A DNA stretch of 62,244 bases, taken from Rivularia sp. MS3. GTDB taxonomy: Bacteria > Cyanobacteriota > Cyanobacteriia > Cyanobacteriales > Nostocaceae. The stretch covers positions 1-62,244 of the forward strand of contig JAHCMI010000056.1 of assembly GCA_019192545.1 (NCBI GenBank), read 5' to 3'. Below are positions 26,123 to 34,343 of the stretch, piece by piece. Below the pieces are notes generated by a model. It had not been told where the DNA came from. It did not search any database and saw nothing but the letters and a program-made list of their open reading frames with translations. The stretch's first letter is position 1, and each line of letters opens with the position of its first letter. Both the position numbers and the translations under genes were made by a program.

Positions 26123-27682
26123 ATGTTGCCAGAGATTACCGGTCAAATTACTTTTCCTTCCTCATCTTTACAATTAGCCGCAGTTTTAGGGGTTACTAGT
26201 TCTTTAGGAATATTTAGCTGGCGGTGGTGGAAGCAAAAAAATGATTACCGTGTTCTCGAATCGCTTCCTTCTCCTCCCAGACATTGGCTATTAGGAAATA
26301 TTCCGCAAATCTTAGCAGCAGTCAAACAAAAGAAGTACTTTAAATTATTATTTGATTGGAGCCAGGAGTTAGGACCAATGTATGTATATTGGACTAACAA
26401 TCAACCAGTTCTGATATTAAGTAAGCCAAGAGTTATAGAAGATACCATTATCAATGGAATGAGGAATGGTAGCTTAGTAAGGGGAAAGCGAGCCAGCGAA
26501 GCTTGGAACGATATCGGAGGACCAATTCTGTTAGGGCAACAAGGTACCCAATGGCAGTGGCGACGTAAAGCTTGGAATCCCGAATTCAGTTCTAGCAGCC
26601 TTTCTAAGTATGTGGAAATTATTAGTGAAGCTTGCGAACAAATTATTGAGAAAATCAAAGCAACTGAGTCATCTGAAGAAATTAAAGTAGATCCTCTATT
26701 TGTGGAATTAACAATGAGGGTGATTTCCCGTATCGTTTTCGGCATTCCCATTAATCCTAAAACTCCTAGCCCTGAAGGACCACCTCTTGATGTTGCTAAA
26801 GTTTACGAAGCAATTTCGATTTTGAGCTATCGCTTTTTACGAGTAGCTACCGGGCAAAAAAAATGGATGAAATATTTACCTACAAAAGATTCTCAAGATT
26901 ATTGGGCTGCGAAAAAATATATAAGTGATTTTATAAATCCTCGTGTAGATTTAGCTTTACGTTTGAGAGAACAAAACAACGTTGATTCAGAACGGGTAAG
27001 TTCTTTGTTCCAAGAATCAATGTTAGTAAAAATAGCAGCCAAAGAACCAAAATATAATCGGGAATCGCTTATAGGAGAAGCAATTGAACTTTTACTAGCC
27101 GGTACCGATACAACAGCCCATACTTTATCCTTTGCAGTTGCACAATTGTCTTTAAATCCGAGAGTTTTTCAGCAAGCACAAACCGTCGTTGACGAAATTT
27201 GGCAAAGTCACGGCGCTATTACTACCCAAAATTTCAAAGAGTTGAGCTATATCAGCGCCATAGTCAAAGAAACATTACGCCTTTATTCCGTAGCTTCCGG
27301 CTCAACCCCATTAGAAGCCGAGCGAGAAATTGTAATTGAAGATAAAGTGATTCCTCGCGGTACAAAAATATCTTGGTCAATGTTAGCTGCTGGCAGAGAC
27401 GAGGAAGTTTATTCTCCCAAACCAGAAGAATTTATGCCAGAGCGTTGGCTAGATAAAACCAAGGAAAATACTCAATTGCCGATGATACATTTTGGTTCGG
27501 GTTCTCATCGTTGCTTGGGAGAACATTTATCCATGCTCGAATCAACCGTAATGTTGTCACTGTTGTTGCATCATTTTGATTGGGAATTAGTGAATGGCCG
27601 TTCCTCCGTAGAAAATTTACAGCAAAATATTTTGATTTATCCAACCGATGGAATACCAGTCCGCTTTCGTTCGAGAAATTAG
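26123..27682 (+). CDS. Cytochrome P450 with N-terminal membrane anchor
   Basis: The protein has 519 residues from the ATG at 26123, chosen because AAAGGAGGATTT lies directly upstream; a frame from 26078 adds 15 codons without a ribosome site. A hydrophobic helix (about residues 16-35) and a Pro-rich hinge (SLPSPPRHWLLGN) come first, an arrangement resembling eukaryotic microsomal P450s. Motifs are intact: I-helix AGTDTTAHT with the oxygen-activating Thr pair, K-helix ETLR, the PERW block, and the heme-binding FGSGSHRCLG with Cys464. It is a monooxygenase of unknown substrate. Family-number assignment needs alignment, and no redox partner gene is adjacent. Confidence 0.93.
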   Translation: MLPEITGQITFPSSSLQLAAVLGVTSSLGIFSWRWWKQKNDYRVLESLPSPPRHWLLGNIPQILAAVKQKKYFKLLFDWSQELGPMYVYWTNNQPVLILSKPRVIEDTIINGMRNGSLVRGKRASEAWNDIGGPILLGQQGTQWQWRRKAWNPEFSSSSLSKYVEIISEACEQIIEKIKATESSEEIKVDPLFVELTMRVISRIVFGIPINPKTPSPEGPPLDVAKVYEAISILSYRFLRVATGQKKWMKYLPTKDSQDYWAAKKYISDFINPRVDLALRLREQNNVDSERVSSLFQESMLVKIAAKEPKYNRESLIGEAIELLLAGTDTTAHTLSFAVAQLSLNPRVFQQAQTVVDEIWQSHGAITTQNFKELSYISAIVKETLRLYSVASGSTPLEAEREIVIEDKVIPRGTKISWSMLAAGRDEEVYSPKPEEFMPERWLDKTKENTQLPMIHFGSGSHRCLGEHLSMLESTVMLSLLLHHFDWELVNGRSSVENLQQNILIYPTDGIPVRFRSRN

Positions 27683-27834
27683 GTAATTGGTAATTGGTAA
27701 TCAACAAAACAAAAAAATTCGATTTGGTTCTCAGGTTGAACCTGGGAACTAGGTTTTGAAGGCTCTGCCTTCAGTCATTGACAATAGTGCAATAATTCTA
27801 ATAGGAATGGAAGCAAGCGACACATTTTCTTGTA

Positions 27835-27897
27835 AGGTGCTGTGACGCTTTGATTCATTTTCAACGTAGAAATAAGGTATCCAGTGTCACGCACCAA
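27835..27897. repeat. Palindromic dispersed repeat (GGTGCTGTGACGC type)
   Basis: AAGGTGCTGTGACGCTT and the opposing GTGTCACGCACC form an inverted repeat between the P450 gene and the reductase gene. It is closest to the tandem units at 21834 and 21945. Confidence 0.7.
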
Positions 27898-27929
27898 CCG
27901 AATATTATGACAATTGCGGCCATTTCTGA

Positions 27930-28556
27930 CTAAATTTGATTTAACAGTTTTTCAGCTTCACCGATTTTCAAATTTTTGTTGTAAAGAGCGGCACCAGGTT
28001 CAAAAAGGACTCCTTTGTCGAGCTTACCTAAATCTTGAGGAGCAAAACCAATATCTTCGATTAGTTGCTTTACTGTTTGTTTTGCCTGCTCGTCATCGCT
28101 ACAGACTTGCACGGCAATTCTTTCATCTGCTTCCAGAAAAGCTTTCTCGGCTAATACTTTGTAATAAATAGAATTAAATGCCTTAACGGTTTTAGCTCCC
28201 GGAAACTGATTGGCAACATAACCCGTAGCTGTTTGAGATTCGTCATCAATCACTTTTTGGGCAACATCACCATCTCTTTGAGGATAGGGATTACCTGCAT
28301 CGATGAGAATTTTATTATCTAAAGTGCCGATTTGAGTTGCTAAATCGGGAACTTTACCAAAGGGAATAGCCAGCAAAATAACTTCTGCAAAATTCGCGGC
28401 TTGTTTAGGGGTACCCGTTTTTGCTCCTACTTCATCTGCCATTGATTTTAATGTTTCGGGATTTCTAGAGCTAAACATGACCTCATGTCCTGAAGAAGCC
28501 CAATGTTTACCTAAATTTCCACCAATATTTCCCGAGCCAATAATGCCGATTTTCAT
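27930..28556 (-). CDS. NADPH-dependent F420-reductase-like oxidoreductase
   Basis: The protein has 208 residues from the ATG at 28556, which has AGG at good spacing; a longer frame from 28592 adds 12 residues without family support. The N-terminus is a classic Rossmann nucleotide-binding fold, MKIGIIGSGNIGGNLG, and SSRNPETL suggests NADP preference (Ser/Arg after beta-2). The rest matches the COG2085 family (LLAIPFGKVPDL, DAGNPYPQRDGD, VKAFNSIYYK). Whether it uses F420 or another acceptor is not visible; cyanobacteria use F420 mainly with photolyases. It is divergently placed from a LysR regulator, a layout often meaning regulation of the neighbour. Confidence 0.85.
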   Translation of the reverse strand: MKIGIIGSGNIGGNLGKHWASSGHEVMFSSRNPETLKSMADEVGAKTGTPKQAANFAEVILLAIPFGKVPDLATQIGTLDNKILIDAGNPYPQRDGDVAQKVIDDESQTATGYVANQFPGAKTVKAFNSIYYKVLAEKAFLEADERIAVQVCSDDEQAKQTVKQLIEDIGFAPQDLGKLDKGVLFEPGAALYNKNLKIGEAEKLLNQI

Positions 28557-28863
28557 AATTTTACCTGTAGCACTTTCGATAATAGTTTGCAAAATATTAA
28601 CTCTTTTTTGCTATATAACTTCAAAAATTTGGATAGCAATTTTTAGTTATTTAATAGAATATAACTTGGCTTCAAATCAATTATTTACAGGCGAATAACA
28701 TCCCTATTTTTCTGTAGGAATTAATCAATGCTATGTCTTAATGAATCTATAAATCGAGCGACATAAATCTTTTTTTGAATTAAATTGCTAGTTTAAAGCT
28801 ATATCTGTAGACTAATGAAATTGAACGTATTAGTCAAACAAATATCATAGATAATAGATATCG
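28557..28863. promoter_or_regulatory. Divergent control region between reductase and LysR genes
   Basis: This 307-bp AT-rich region lies between two divergent genes, one encoding a LysR regulator. Such regions usually hold the regulator's T-N11-A site and both promoters. I could not pick a site confidently. Confidence 0.4.
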
Positions 28864-29805
28864 ATGACATCGATTCCACCACTTTCCTCCGTGAATATAG
28901 ATTACACAAACCTGCGAAAACTCGACCTCAATCTGCTGGTTGCCCTCGATGTTTTGATTGAAGAAGCTAGCGTTACCAAAGCTGCGGAAAAACTCAATAT
29001 TAGCCAGTCTTCTATGAGTCATGCTCTCAAAAGATTGCGGACTGTTTTAGATGATGAAATTTTGATTAGAACCTCGCGAGATATGGAAGTAACGCCTTTA
29101 GCGAGGGAAATTGGCTATCGAGTCCATCAGATTTTGGCAGAAATCCAGTCAACTTTATTGGAAAAAGAAACTTTTGAGCCTGCCACAGCTCGGGAAGACT
29201 TCAAAATTGCCGCTAGCGATTACATTGAAACGACTTTAGGAGTAAGCTTGCTGCAACAGTTAGCCAGTCAAGCGCCTAATATCCGCGTTCGTATTTGTAA
29301 TTTGAATAAAGAAAAATCTTTGGATGCTTTAGATAATAACCAGGTTGATTTGGTGATTGGTGCCAATTTACCGCTGAAACGCTGGCATATCCGCGAAGAT
29401 TTATACCATGAAGAATTTGTTTGTGTTGTTAAAAGCGATTGCCCGCTTACAGAGTTATCTGTGGAAGAGTATGTAAGTAGATCGCAAATTTTAGTATCAA
29501 TGCGAGATGATTTTCAAGGCTCTGCGGACAAAATCCTCGAACAGCAGCAGCTTCAGCGACAAGTAATATGGTCAACTCCCCATTTTATGCCGATTCCGTT
29601 TCTTATTGCTAATTCTGATTGCGTTACTTTACTTCCCAATCGCGTTGCCCAAAACTGCGCCAAGACATTGGGTTTGAAGCTGCTACAGCCTCCTATTGAA
29701 GTTGAAGGATTTACTGTTTCGATGGTATGGCATCAACGCAATACTAATCGCTTGTCACATCAGTGGCTGCGTACTCAGTTGCTTGAAGCAGCGCGAGATA
29801 TTTGA
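28864..29805 (+). CDS. LysR-family transcriptional regulator
   Basis: This 313-residue regulator has an N-terminal winged helix-turn-helix (LDLNLLVALDVLIEE, ASVTKAAEKLNISQSSMSHAL) and a C-terminal periplasmic-binding-protein-like effector domain. The dimer linker helix follows at about residues 70-95. The effector domain begins FKIAASDYIETTLGVSLL, which resembles the NodD-type subgroup. It is transcribed away from the NADPH-dependent reductase gene and is a candidate regulator of it. Effector unknown. Confidence 0.92.
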   Translation: MTSIPPLSSVNIDYTNLRKLDLNLLVALDVLIEEASVTKAAEKLNISQSSMSHALKRLRTVLDDEILIRTSRDMEVTPLAREIGYRVHQILAEIQSTLLEKETFEPATAREDFKIAASDYIETTLGVSLLQQLASQAPNIRVRICNLNKEKSLDALDNNQVDLVIGANLPLKRWHIREDLYHEEFVCVVKSDCPLTELSVEEYVSRSQILVSMRDDFQGSADKILEQQQLQRQVIWSTPHFMPIPFLIANSDCVTLLPNRVAQNCAKTLGLKLLQPPIEVEGFTVSMVWHQRNTNRLSHQWLRTQLLEAARDI

Positions 29806-30478
29806 ATAGCAATGCAACAATAATAATTAAACAATGGCAATTAAATAGATAATCCACAGCAGCAATCACAATCGCTTAATTTTTTTCTTTACACATATGA
29901 TTGTTGGTTAAAAACCTGTTTTTTAAATACTGACAATTACCGCATACAGTTTCATTGCAAAAAAGTATATCAAGATATTGCTATATTTATATATTCTGAC
30001 TGACAGGTAAGTAATTATAAAGAAATGTTTTCAGGAAAGACGAAATTATGTTACAAACATTAGTTAGCTGCTATATTCAATGATTAAGAGTTAATATAAT
30101 TGGCGCATATAATTAGACTTAATAATTATGGAGGTTAGAACTATAAGATAATTGCGTCTGGAATTATCTTATGTATGTAATAATATTGTCTTAAAAATAT
30201 TAAGAACAGAAACAAGCTGTCTTGTATAAAATTACGAGAAAGCTTGCGATGTATTTAATTAGGGTTAGAGTTTTATGTTTTATTGAAATAGAAACTTGGA
30301 ATATATAATAAAAACAGACAAAAATAAACTTTGACTATTGTAAAACTCTACATTGACTTTACTGACTTTTTGCAATTAACAATTAATTTCAGGATTACAA
30401 AGCTATAAAATCTGACAAAAACAATAGCAGAAAGCGAATGCAAGATGTTCTTTACTAAATAAATGAAGGCGACTTGAA
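29806..30478. other. Long AT-rich region upstream of the antiporter gene
   Basis: This 673-bp region without a convincing gene holds the hairpin at 30143-30172. A potential 7-codon leader frame (ATG at 30128, TAA at 30149-30151) ends inside its left arm. A GAAGG ribosome site precedes the antiporter ATG at 30479. Confidence 0.55.
30143..30172. repeat. Perfect 11-bp hairpin in leader region
   Basis: ATAAGATAATT pairs exactly with AATTATCTTAT across an 8-nt loop. It lies about 310 bp before the antiporter start codon. No T-tract follows. Confidence 0.6.
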
Positions 30479-31942
30479 ATGCTCGGTGCAATTTTGACTG
30501 CAAACAGCTTGGAGCTAAATATGGATTTATCCATTACCTCCCTGTTAAATAAACTTTCTCCTTACTTATTAGCGGCGGATAGCGCTTCCGGAGGAGAAGA
30601 AAAAGCAACTATTGCCGCTTTAGTAGGTACTGCTGGAATTATTTTTATTTTTAGCGTTCTTTTAGGAGAAATTTGTACCCGTCTACAGTTACCCACTGTT
30701 TTAGGCGATTTAGTCGCGGGTATGCTACTTGGAGGTTCGGTATTAGGGCTTATAGTCTTCTCCTCGGAAGGGGTAGAAGTAAATACTAGTTTGCTTAAAG
30801 GTTTGGAATTAGTAACGGGTGCTTCTTCAGGAATTGTAGAACAAGCTTACCGATTCCAAATGAAAGAATTTTTGAATGAAAGTGCGAATATCGGACTTTT
30901 AACTTTGCTGTTTACCACCGGATTAGAATCTAACCTCAAAGAGTTGATTAGGGTGGGTACTCAAGCCGCAACTGTCGCAATTACGGGTGTATTTGTACCT
31001 TTTGTTCTAGGAACTGTAGTACTAATTAAGTTCTTTGGGATTGCAACCATCCCCGCTTTATTTGCTGGTGCAGCTTTGACGGCCACAAGTATCGGAATCA
31101 CAGCCAAAGTATTACAAGATATTGGTAGTCTGAAATCAGACGAAGGCCAGATAATTCTAGGAGCAGCAATTTTAGACGATATTCTCGGGATTGTAGTCTT
31201 AGCAGTGGTGCTGAGTTTGGTACAAACTGGGGAAATCGAAATCAGCAATATCATCTATTTACTTACTAGCGCGACATTATTCGTTTTAGGTGCAATTTTT
31301 CTCAACAATATTTTCGGTTCTATTTTTGTGAAGGCGGTTAAGAAAATTAACAACCCTGCCGCTTTAATGCTCTTAGCGATTGTATTTCTCAATGCCTGCT
31401 CTTTACTTGCAACTGCCATTGGTTTAGAAGCAATTTTAGGAGCCTTTGCTGCGGGTTTAGTTTTAGGAGAAACAGAGTTTCAGGAAAAATTGCAGGGGCT
31501 ATTTGAACCATTCATATTCGTTTACACAACGATATTTTTCGTCACAATCGGTGCAAAAGTTGATTTAAGCGTTCTTAATCCTACAGTTGCAGCCAATCAT
31601 CAAGGTTTGATAATAGCTGCTTGTTTAATTGTTATTGCTATCCTTGGTAAAATCGTCGCAGGCTTTACATTGTTTACAGATAAACCCATCAATAGACTGG
31701 CAATAGGTACCGGTATGATTCCTAGAGGTGAAGTTGGATTGGTATTTGCTGGTTTGGGTGCCACTACTGGGGCTTTATCAAATTCCTTAGATGCAGCAAT
31801 AATTATTATGGTGATTGTCACTACTTTAATTGCACCGATTATGCTCCGGTTTGTATTTTCAAGTTCTGCGACATCAGACAATTCCGAAGAATACGCAGAA
31901 AATTCCGAAACAGATTGCGTCCCAGTTTCTAAATTCAATTAA
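30479..31942 (+). CDS. Na+/H+ antiporter, CPA2 family
   Basis: This 487-residue cation:proton antiporter is of the NapA/NhaS type. It has about 12 membrane segments: LVGTAGIIFIFSVLLGEICT opens the core, and the ion-binding ILDDILGIVVLAVV with the Asp pair is conserved. The late motif MIPRGEVGLVFAGLG is typical. Start: ATG at 30479 with a GAAGG site; an alternative Met lies 14 codons downstream. In cyanobacteria homologues such as NhaS3 give salt tolerance and pH control. It may share a transcript with the RND genes 57 bp downstream, though AGGTTAA-type heptads lie between them. Confidence 0.92.
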   Translation: MLGAILTANSLELNMDLSITSLLNKLSPYLLAADSASGGEEKATIAALVGTAGIIFIFSVLLGEICTRLQLPTVLGDLVAGMLLGGSVLGLIVFSSEGVEVNTSLLKGLELVTGASSGIVEQAYRFQMKEFLNESANIGLLTLLFTTGLESNLKELIRVGTQAATVAITGVFVPFVLGTVVLIKFFGIATIPALFAGAALTATSIGITAKVLQDIGSLKSDEGQIILGAAILDDILGIVVLAVVLSLVQTGEIEISNIIYLLTSATLFVLGAIFLNNIFGSIFVKAVKKINNPAALMLLAIVFLNACSLLATAIGLEAILGAFAAGLVLGETEFQEKLQGLFEPFIFVYTTIFFVTIGAKVDLSVLNPTVAANHQGLIIAACLIVIAILGKIVAGFTLFTDKPINRLAIGTGMIPRGEVGLVFAGLGATTGALSNSLDAAIIIMVIVTTLIAPIMLRFVFSSSATSDNSEEYAENSETDCVPVSKFN

Positions 31943-31999
31943 TTATTCAATTAATAAATTATCACCTTTGACCTTTAACCTTTAACCTCTAACCTCTTT

Positions 32000-33445
32000 A
32001 TGACTTCTTCCTCTGAAACTCCAGGCTCTGTTGTAGATGATTCTCCAGTTTTAGAATCAGAAACGCCGAAAAACCGAAGAAAATGGTTGTGGTTGTTAAT
32101 GCTTCTAGGATTATTAGCTGGTGGCGGACTCATTTGGTACTTTTTTTTACGGGATACTTCCGATTCTGCACCTCCTCCACCTCAATTGGTAAATGTCACC
32201 CTCCAAGAGATAGAAACAGGGCAATTTGAAAATAGCTCTAATTATGTAGGAAACTTAACAGCAGAACAAAAAGTTACCCTCAGAGCAGAAACAGCCGGAA
32301 GGATAGTACAAATGTTGTCACGTTCCGGACAACTTGTAAGAGCAGGAACGCCAATAATGCAGTTGCGCTTGGATCGTTCCAGAGCGCAGTTGAATGCAGC
32401 CACTGCCAACATCAACGTGCAAAGAGCATCTCGCGCTAATGCCGAAGCAGCATTAAGAACATCTCAAGCCCGTCTGCGCGAATCGCAAGAAAGAATGGCA
32501 TCTGCGGCTGCTGAAGTTGAGCGTCAAAAAGCTGAAGTGACTTTGCAGCAAGCAGAATTCCAGCGCACGCAAACTTTAGTAAGTCAAGGAGCGCAAGCGC
32601 GACAAGCATTAGATGTACAGAGACGCAACTTAAATACAGCAATAGCGGCTCGTAATTCGGCAGTGAAAGACTATAATGCCGCACAAGCCACTGTTTTAGC
32701 AAATCAGCAGGAGATAGAGGCAGCAAGAGCGAATTTAGATCGAGAAAATGCAGCATTAACTCAAGCTCAGGCTCAAGCGAGGGTAGAAGGTGAAAATTTA
32801 GAAGATACAAGAGTATTAGCGCCCGTAGCTGGAGTTGTAGGAGATATTACTCTTAAAGTTGGTGACTATGTAAATACCGGGCAAGAATTAACTACCCTGA
32901 CATCAAACAGAGCTTTAGAAGTGCGATTTTCCGTACCGGCGCAAAAAGCAACTCAACTTAGACAGGGGCTTCCAGTAGAGTTAACAGTTGACAAACAAGC
33001 CTCTCAACCTTTAGCCAGGGGAAAAATTAGCTTTATTTCACCAGAAGCAAATCCCCAAACCCAAGCGATTACAGCCAAAGCCACCTTCCCCAATCCTAAC
33101 GGTGTATTGCGTTCCGACCAATTTGTGCGAGTCAAAGTGATTTGGGATAGAACTCCAGCAGTATTGGTTCCCACCGTTGCGGTATCTCGCGTAGGCAATC
33201 AAGCTTTTGTATTCGTTGCACAAAATCAGAAAAATGCAGAGTCGGGGAAAATGCAGCTTGTAGCCAAGCAAAAGCCAGTTCAGTTAGGAGCAATTCAAGG
33301 TAATAGCTATCGAGTTCTCGAAGGATTACAAGCAGGGGAAAGAATTGCCACTACAGGTATTTTGAATCTTTCCGATGGAACGGCGATCGCACCCGAGGAA
33401 GTAGGGGAAGTTAAGGAAGCAGGGGGAGCAGAGAAAGCGCAGTAA
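32000..33445 (+). CDS. RND efflux periplasmic adaptor subunit
   Basis: This 481-residue membrane-fusion protein bridges an inner-membrane RND pump and an outer-membrane channel. One transmembrane helix near residues 28-50 anchors it (KWLWLLMLLGLLAGGGLIWY). The lipoyl half-motifs (VTLRAETAGRIVQML and TRVLAPVAGVVGDI) flank a long coiled coil of Ala, Glu, Arg and Gln (about residues 130-260). The beta-barrel and membrane-proximal domains follow. No lipobox is present. It is followed by a GUN4 gene and then the pump gene. Confidence 0.93.
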   Translation: MTSSSETPGSVVDDSPVLESETPKNRRKWLWLLMLLGLLAGGGLIWYFFLRDTSDSAPPPPQLVNVTLQEIETGQFENSSNYVGNLTAEQKVTLRAETAGRIVQMLSRSGQLVRAGTPIMQLRLDRSRAQLNAATANINVQRASRANAEAALRTSQARLRESQERMASAAAEVERQKAEVTLQQAEFQRTQTLVSQGAQARQALDVQRRNLNTAIAARNSAVKDYNAAQATVLANQQEIEAARANLDRENAALTQAQAQARVEGENLEDTRVLAPVAGVVGDITLKVGDYVNTGQELTTLTSNRALEVRFSVPAQKATQLRQGLPVELTVDKQASQPLARGKISFISPEANPQTQAITAKATFPNPNGVLRSDQFVRVKVIWDRTPAVLVPTVAVSRVGNQAFVFVAQNQKNAESGKMQLVAKQKPVQLGAIQGNSYRVLEGLQAGERIATTGILNLSDGTAIAPEEVGEVKEAGGAEKAQ

Positions 33446-33520
33446 GTATAATTCGTAATTCGTAATTCGTAATAAATTATTTTTTGACGAAAAGCCACTA
33501 ACCTAAAATCCAAAATTAAC

Positions 33521-34210
33521 ATGACTGACTTTCCACAATTAACTAACAGGGATTCTCCCGAGCTATCTGAAATCCAAAAGCAATTAGACGAGTTAAAAGC
33601 TCAGGTTGCCCAATTACAAAGACAAATTAATCAAAACAATCGATTACCAAAACCAGAGTCAGCAACCGACAATCAAAACAATAATTACAACACAAATGCA
33701 TCTGACAAAATATCTCATATAGAAAATAGTTTGCAATTAGTCAGCGACATAGTACGCTATCAACCATTAAGAGATATGCTCGCTGCTAAAAAATGGGAAG
33801 AAGCAGATACAGAAACTATTCGTTTAATTGCCGATATTGCCGGACATGATGATTTAGAAGATTTTCGCCCTGCCGAAGTACAGCATTTTCCCTGCGTTCA
33901 TCTACAGGTAATTGATAATTTATGGCTTACCTATAGCAATCAAAGATTTGGATTTAGCATTCAAGCTCGTATTTATCAAGAAGTCGGAGGAAATTTAGAA
34001 ACCACCATCGAACAAGACAGCAAAATTATTCAAAAATGGGGAGAGCGTTTGGGATGGAGAGAAAATAATCGCTGGAAAAAATGCGATGAATTAGATTGGA
34101 GCTTAAACGCTCCCGAAGGTAGTCATCCCGCTCGCTGGTGGAATTCTCCCTTCGGTTCCAAAATGACCAATTATTTTCTGGCTCGATTGATGAGTTGTGA
34201 AATTGATTAG
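33521..34210 (+). CDS. GUN4 domain protein
   Basis: This 229-residue protein has a coiled-coil N-terminus (residues about 12-42: ELSEIQKQLDELKAQVAQLQ) and an Asn-rich linker. A C-terminal GUN4 fold follows (LRDMLAAKKWEEADTETIRL, FPCVHLQVIDNLW, the SIQARIY...GGN block, GWREN...WSLNAPEGSHPARW). GUN4 proteins bind porphyrins and activate magnesium chelatase; most cyanobacteria encode several, some fused to kinases. The gene lies between the adaptor and pump genes of an RND efflux system, all on the plus strand. That hints at tetrapyrrole-linked function, but the link is only positional. Start ATG 33521. Confidence 0.9.
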   Translation: MTDFPQLTNRDSPELSEIQKQLDELKAQVAQLQRQINQNNRLPKPESATDNQNNNYNTNASDKISHIENSLQLVSDIVRYQPLRDMLAAKKWEEADTETIRLIADIAGHDDLEDFRPAEVQHFPCVHLQVIDNLWLTYSNQRFGFSIQARIYQEVGGNLETTIEQDSKIIQKWGERLGWRENNRWKKCDELDWSLNAPEGSHPARWWNSPFGSKMTNYFLARLMSCEID

Positions 34211-34213
34211 GGA

Positions 34214-34343
34214 ATTGGGCACGGGGCATTGTTTAGAGTTAATAGTTAAAAATTAAAAATTTCTACCCCCAATCCCCAATTCCCTATCCCCAATCCTCGA
34301 TGCCCAATCCCCAATCCCCCATTCCCAATCCCCAATTTTTGAC
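34214..34343. repeat. Heptameric tandem repeat (CCCAATC)n
   Basis: Imperfect CCCAATC/CCCAATT heptads (clearest at 34262-34337) fill the spacer between the GUN4 gene and the RND pump gene, running up to 7 bp from the pump start codon. The pump start has no visible ribosome site because the repeat fills that region. Confidence 0.85.
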
